A stretch of DNA of 64,000 nt, taken from positions 96,185 to 160,184 of the forward strand of contig NZ_JAGGOL010000017.1 in the NCBI RefSeq assembly GCF_018614525.1, in the 5' to 3' direction. Source of the stretch: Streptomyces sp. ISL-11. GTDB taxonomy: Bacteria > Actinomycetota > Actinomycetes > Streptomycetales > Streptomycetaceae. Shown here one piece after another: positions 62,735 through 64,000 of this stretch. The position numbers and the translations under genes were made by a program. Position 1 is the first letter of the stretch. Each line of letters begins with the position of its first letter. The notes beneath the pieces were generated by a model, which was given only the letters and a program-made list of their open reading frames with translations, ran no database searches and was not told the DNA's origin.

Positions 62735-63109
62735 TCAGACCTCCAGCTCCGCCTCGATCCGCTTGAGCTGATGGCGCGCCATCGCCAGGTTGGCCCGCTT
62801 GGCGTCCAGGACGAGGTAGAGGAACAGCCCCTTGCCGCTCCGGCCGGTCAGCAGCCTGATCATGTGGTACTGCGTGCCGAGGGTGATGAGGATGTCCTCG
62901 ATGCTGTCCTGGAGGCTGAGCATCTCCATCGCCCGCAGCTTGGCGCGCACCACGTCGGTGTTGGCGGCGGCGGCGACGTTCAGATCGAGGGTCTGCGTTC
63001 CGCCGAGCGTGCCGAGGGCCATGCCGCTGCTGTAGTCGACGAGGGCCACCCCGACGGCTCCCTCGATCGCCGTCATCGCGTCCTGCAGCGCCGCTTCGGT
63101 GTTCGCCAT
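62735..63109 (-). CDS. Roadblock/LC7 domain protein
   Basis: 124 residues from ATG 63109. The single roadblock domain shows EGAVGVALVDYSSGMALGTL, then NTDVVRAKLRAMEML and SIEDILITLGTQYHMIRLL. Such proteins bind small Ras-like GTPases in streptomycete conservons and similar signalling sets, although no GTPase gene is inside the window. The next upstream gene also has a roadblock domain, so the two may form a heterodimer. Confidence 0.88.
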   Translation of the reverse strand: MANTEAALQDAMTAIEGAVGVALVDYSSGMALGTLGGTQTLDLNVAAAANTDVVRAKLRAMEMLSLQDSIEDILITLGTQYHMIRLLTGRSGKGLFLYLVLDAKRANLAMARHQLKRIEAELEV

Positions 63110-63189
63110 GAGAATCCCGCTTTCGTCGTCAATGCCGTTGTCGGATGAGGAAAAGGAAAGGTGGGAGAGGAGGAGGGAGGGCGGTGCGG

Positions 63190-63582
63190 TCAGCCCTGCC
63201 GCCGGTGCGCCAGCGCGTCGGCGACGAGCTCGGCGACGCGGGCACCCGCCCGGCGGGCCTCCAGATTCAGCCGGCCCACGTTGGCGTCACCCGTGGCCAG
63301 CAGCGTCAGGACGCAGGACGCCCCGGCCGCGTACGTGGCCACGTACCCCCGCTCGCCGCGGACGAGCAGTTCACGGAATCCGCCGTGGCCCACGGCGTCG
63401 GTCAGCCGGGAGCCCACCCCGAGGGCGGCCGCGGTCAGCGCGGCCACGCCGTCGGGTTCCATGTCGGTGACGTGGTGCGCGATCACCAGCCCGTCCGTGC
63501 TCGCCACCAGCGCGCCCGTCAGATGCGGTACGCGTACCCGTAATCCCTGGAGCTCGGCGAGCACCTCGGGCATGGCGGTCAT
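63190..63582 (-). CDS. Second roadblock/LC7 domain protein
   Basis: 130 residues from ATG 63582, with AGGAGA 6 nt upstream; the longer open frame would have no ribosome site. The domain reads VPHLTGALVASTDGLVIAHH, AALTAAALGVGSRLTDAVGHGGFRELLV and CVLTLLATGDANVGRLNLEARR, which is closer to the conservon CvnB-type roadblock than its neighbour. It lies 80 bp upstream of the other roadblock gene. Confidence 0.88.
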   Translation of the reverse strand: MTAMPEVLAELQGLRVRVPHLTGALVASTDGLVIAHHVTDMEPDGVAALTAAALGVGSRLTDAVGHGGFRELLVRGERGYVATYAAGASCVLTLLATGDANVGRLNLEARRAGARVAELVADALAHRRQG

Positions 63583-63673
63583 CGACTGTCTCCTTCCGGT
63601 GAACTGTCTCAAGGCGCGCCTCATCATGGGAGTCGGCGGGTCCGGCAGGCGTACGGGCGGGAGTGCGGCTCGG

Positions 63674-64000
63674 TCACAGCGCCTCCAAGGCGTCACGGAT
63701 CCTGAAGAGCAGGGAGATCTCCGGGGCGTCCCGGACCGCGGGCCGCGGAGCCGCCGCCGGCGCGGCCACCGGTTCGGGGGTGCGGATCAGTCCCAGGGCC
63801 GCCAGCCGGCGTACGTCCAGGAGGGTGGCGAAGGCCGGGCGTCCGAGCGCGCGGGCGATCTGCACCGGTGTGCGGATGCCGTCGGCCGCCCGGAGCACCG
63901 CCCGCCGGCCGCAGGCCGGGTCGGCGCCCCGCTCCCACCGGCGGGCGGCGTCCGGTACGGGCACGACGGGCGCGGCGTCCACCGCCGCGCCCGTCGTGCC
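63674..64000 (-). CDS. Winged-helix-like C-terminal part of a larger protein (cut by window edge)
   Basis: The frame is open to the window end, so the 5' end is not seen; a GTG at 63982 is a possible internal start. The visible ~108 residues contain DGIRTPVQIARALGRPAFATLLDVRRLAALGLIRTP, a helix-turn-helix pattern typical of small winged-helix domains joined to roadblock gene groups, then a Pro/Ala linker and EISLLFRIRDALEAL. It is 91 bp upstream of the second roadblock gene and probably belongs to the same operon. Function is not assigned. Confidence 0.65.
   Translation of the reverse strand, partial: GTTGAAVDAAPVVPVPDAARRWERGADPACGRRAVLRAADGIRTPVQIARALGRPAFATLLDVRRLAALGLIRTPEPVAAPAAAPRPAVRDAPEISLLFRIRDALEAL

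Overview
The window is very GC-rich with the codon bias of a streptomycete. It has GTG/TTG starts, a SARP-free LAL regulator, a SpoIIE-type phosphatase, two roadblock/LC7 proteins, secreted chitin-active enzymes and an LAXTG sorting signal. I read it as Streptomyces or a close relative. All assignments are by eye from translated sequence; no database search was run.

Left third (1-26042): a hybrid NRPS/PKS cluster. On the minus strand, in transcription order, lie a one-module PKS (KS-AT-cMT-ACP-TE), an asparagine-synthetase-like protein whose Cys2 is Ser, a free-standing adenylation enzyme, a ~600-residue acyl-CoA-dehydrogenase-like flavoprotein, a 3275-residue NRPS, an MFS exporter and a cytochrome P450 cut by the window edge. 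A LAL regulator is divergently transcribed on the plus strand. The NRPS reads Thr then Leu (pocket codes DFWNVGMVHK and DAWLLGAVIK) and hands over to a C-methylating malonyl PKS with a terminal thioesterase. Together with the flavoprotein this matches the logic of epoxyketone proteasome inhibitors (epoxomicin/eponemycin/TMC-86A type), so I infer an X-Thr-Leu-epoxyketone-like product. The NRPS itself is odd: an adenylation-less first module, an orphan N-terminal half condensation domain, a condensation domain with a broken catalytic motif, and an extra C-terminal half condensation domain made by an 852-bp-offset tandem duplication.

Middle (26186-43007): an MscS channel, a two-component system with a divergent membrane-anchored protein, then a run of exported proteins on the plus strand: GH18 chitinase, sortase-anchored AA10 LPMO, zinc metalloprotease with FnIII and ricin-like lectin, and a papain-like protease between two signal-peptide/TM proteins. 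After these come a PAS-PAS-GAF-SpoIIE-ATPase signalling protein, a GNAT and a two-gene membrane-protein operon.

Right-centre (43032-50146): a compact seven-gene minus-strand operon: DHA2 exporter, receiver-like/diiron desaturase fusion, hotdog thioesterase, carrier protein, fatty acyl-AMP ligase, a DUF6125-like protein and a P450. It has the parts to activate an acyl chain, hold it on a carrier, oxidise it twice, release it and export it, and I recognise no described pathway with this set. It is my best candidate for an undescribed system.

Right end (50633-64000): TmrB-like ATPase, PlsC acyltransferase, CBS-BON protein, double-USP, HelD-like helicase, L,D-transpeptidase, a hypothetical protein, secreted TAP-type peptidase, ABC transporter and a roadblock gene group running off the edge. 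Three copies of a palindromic intergenic element (26043, 53101, 56730) each sit exactly between convergent genes.
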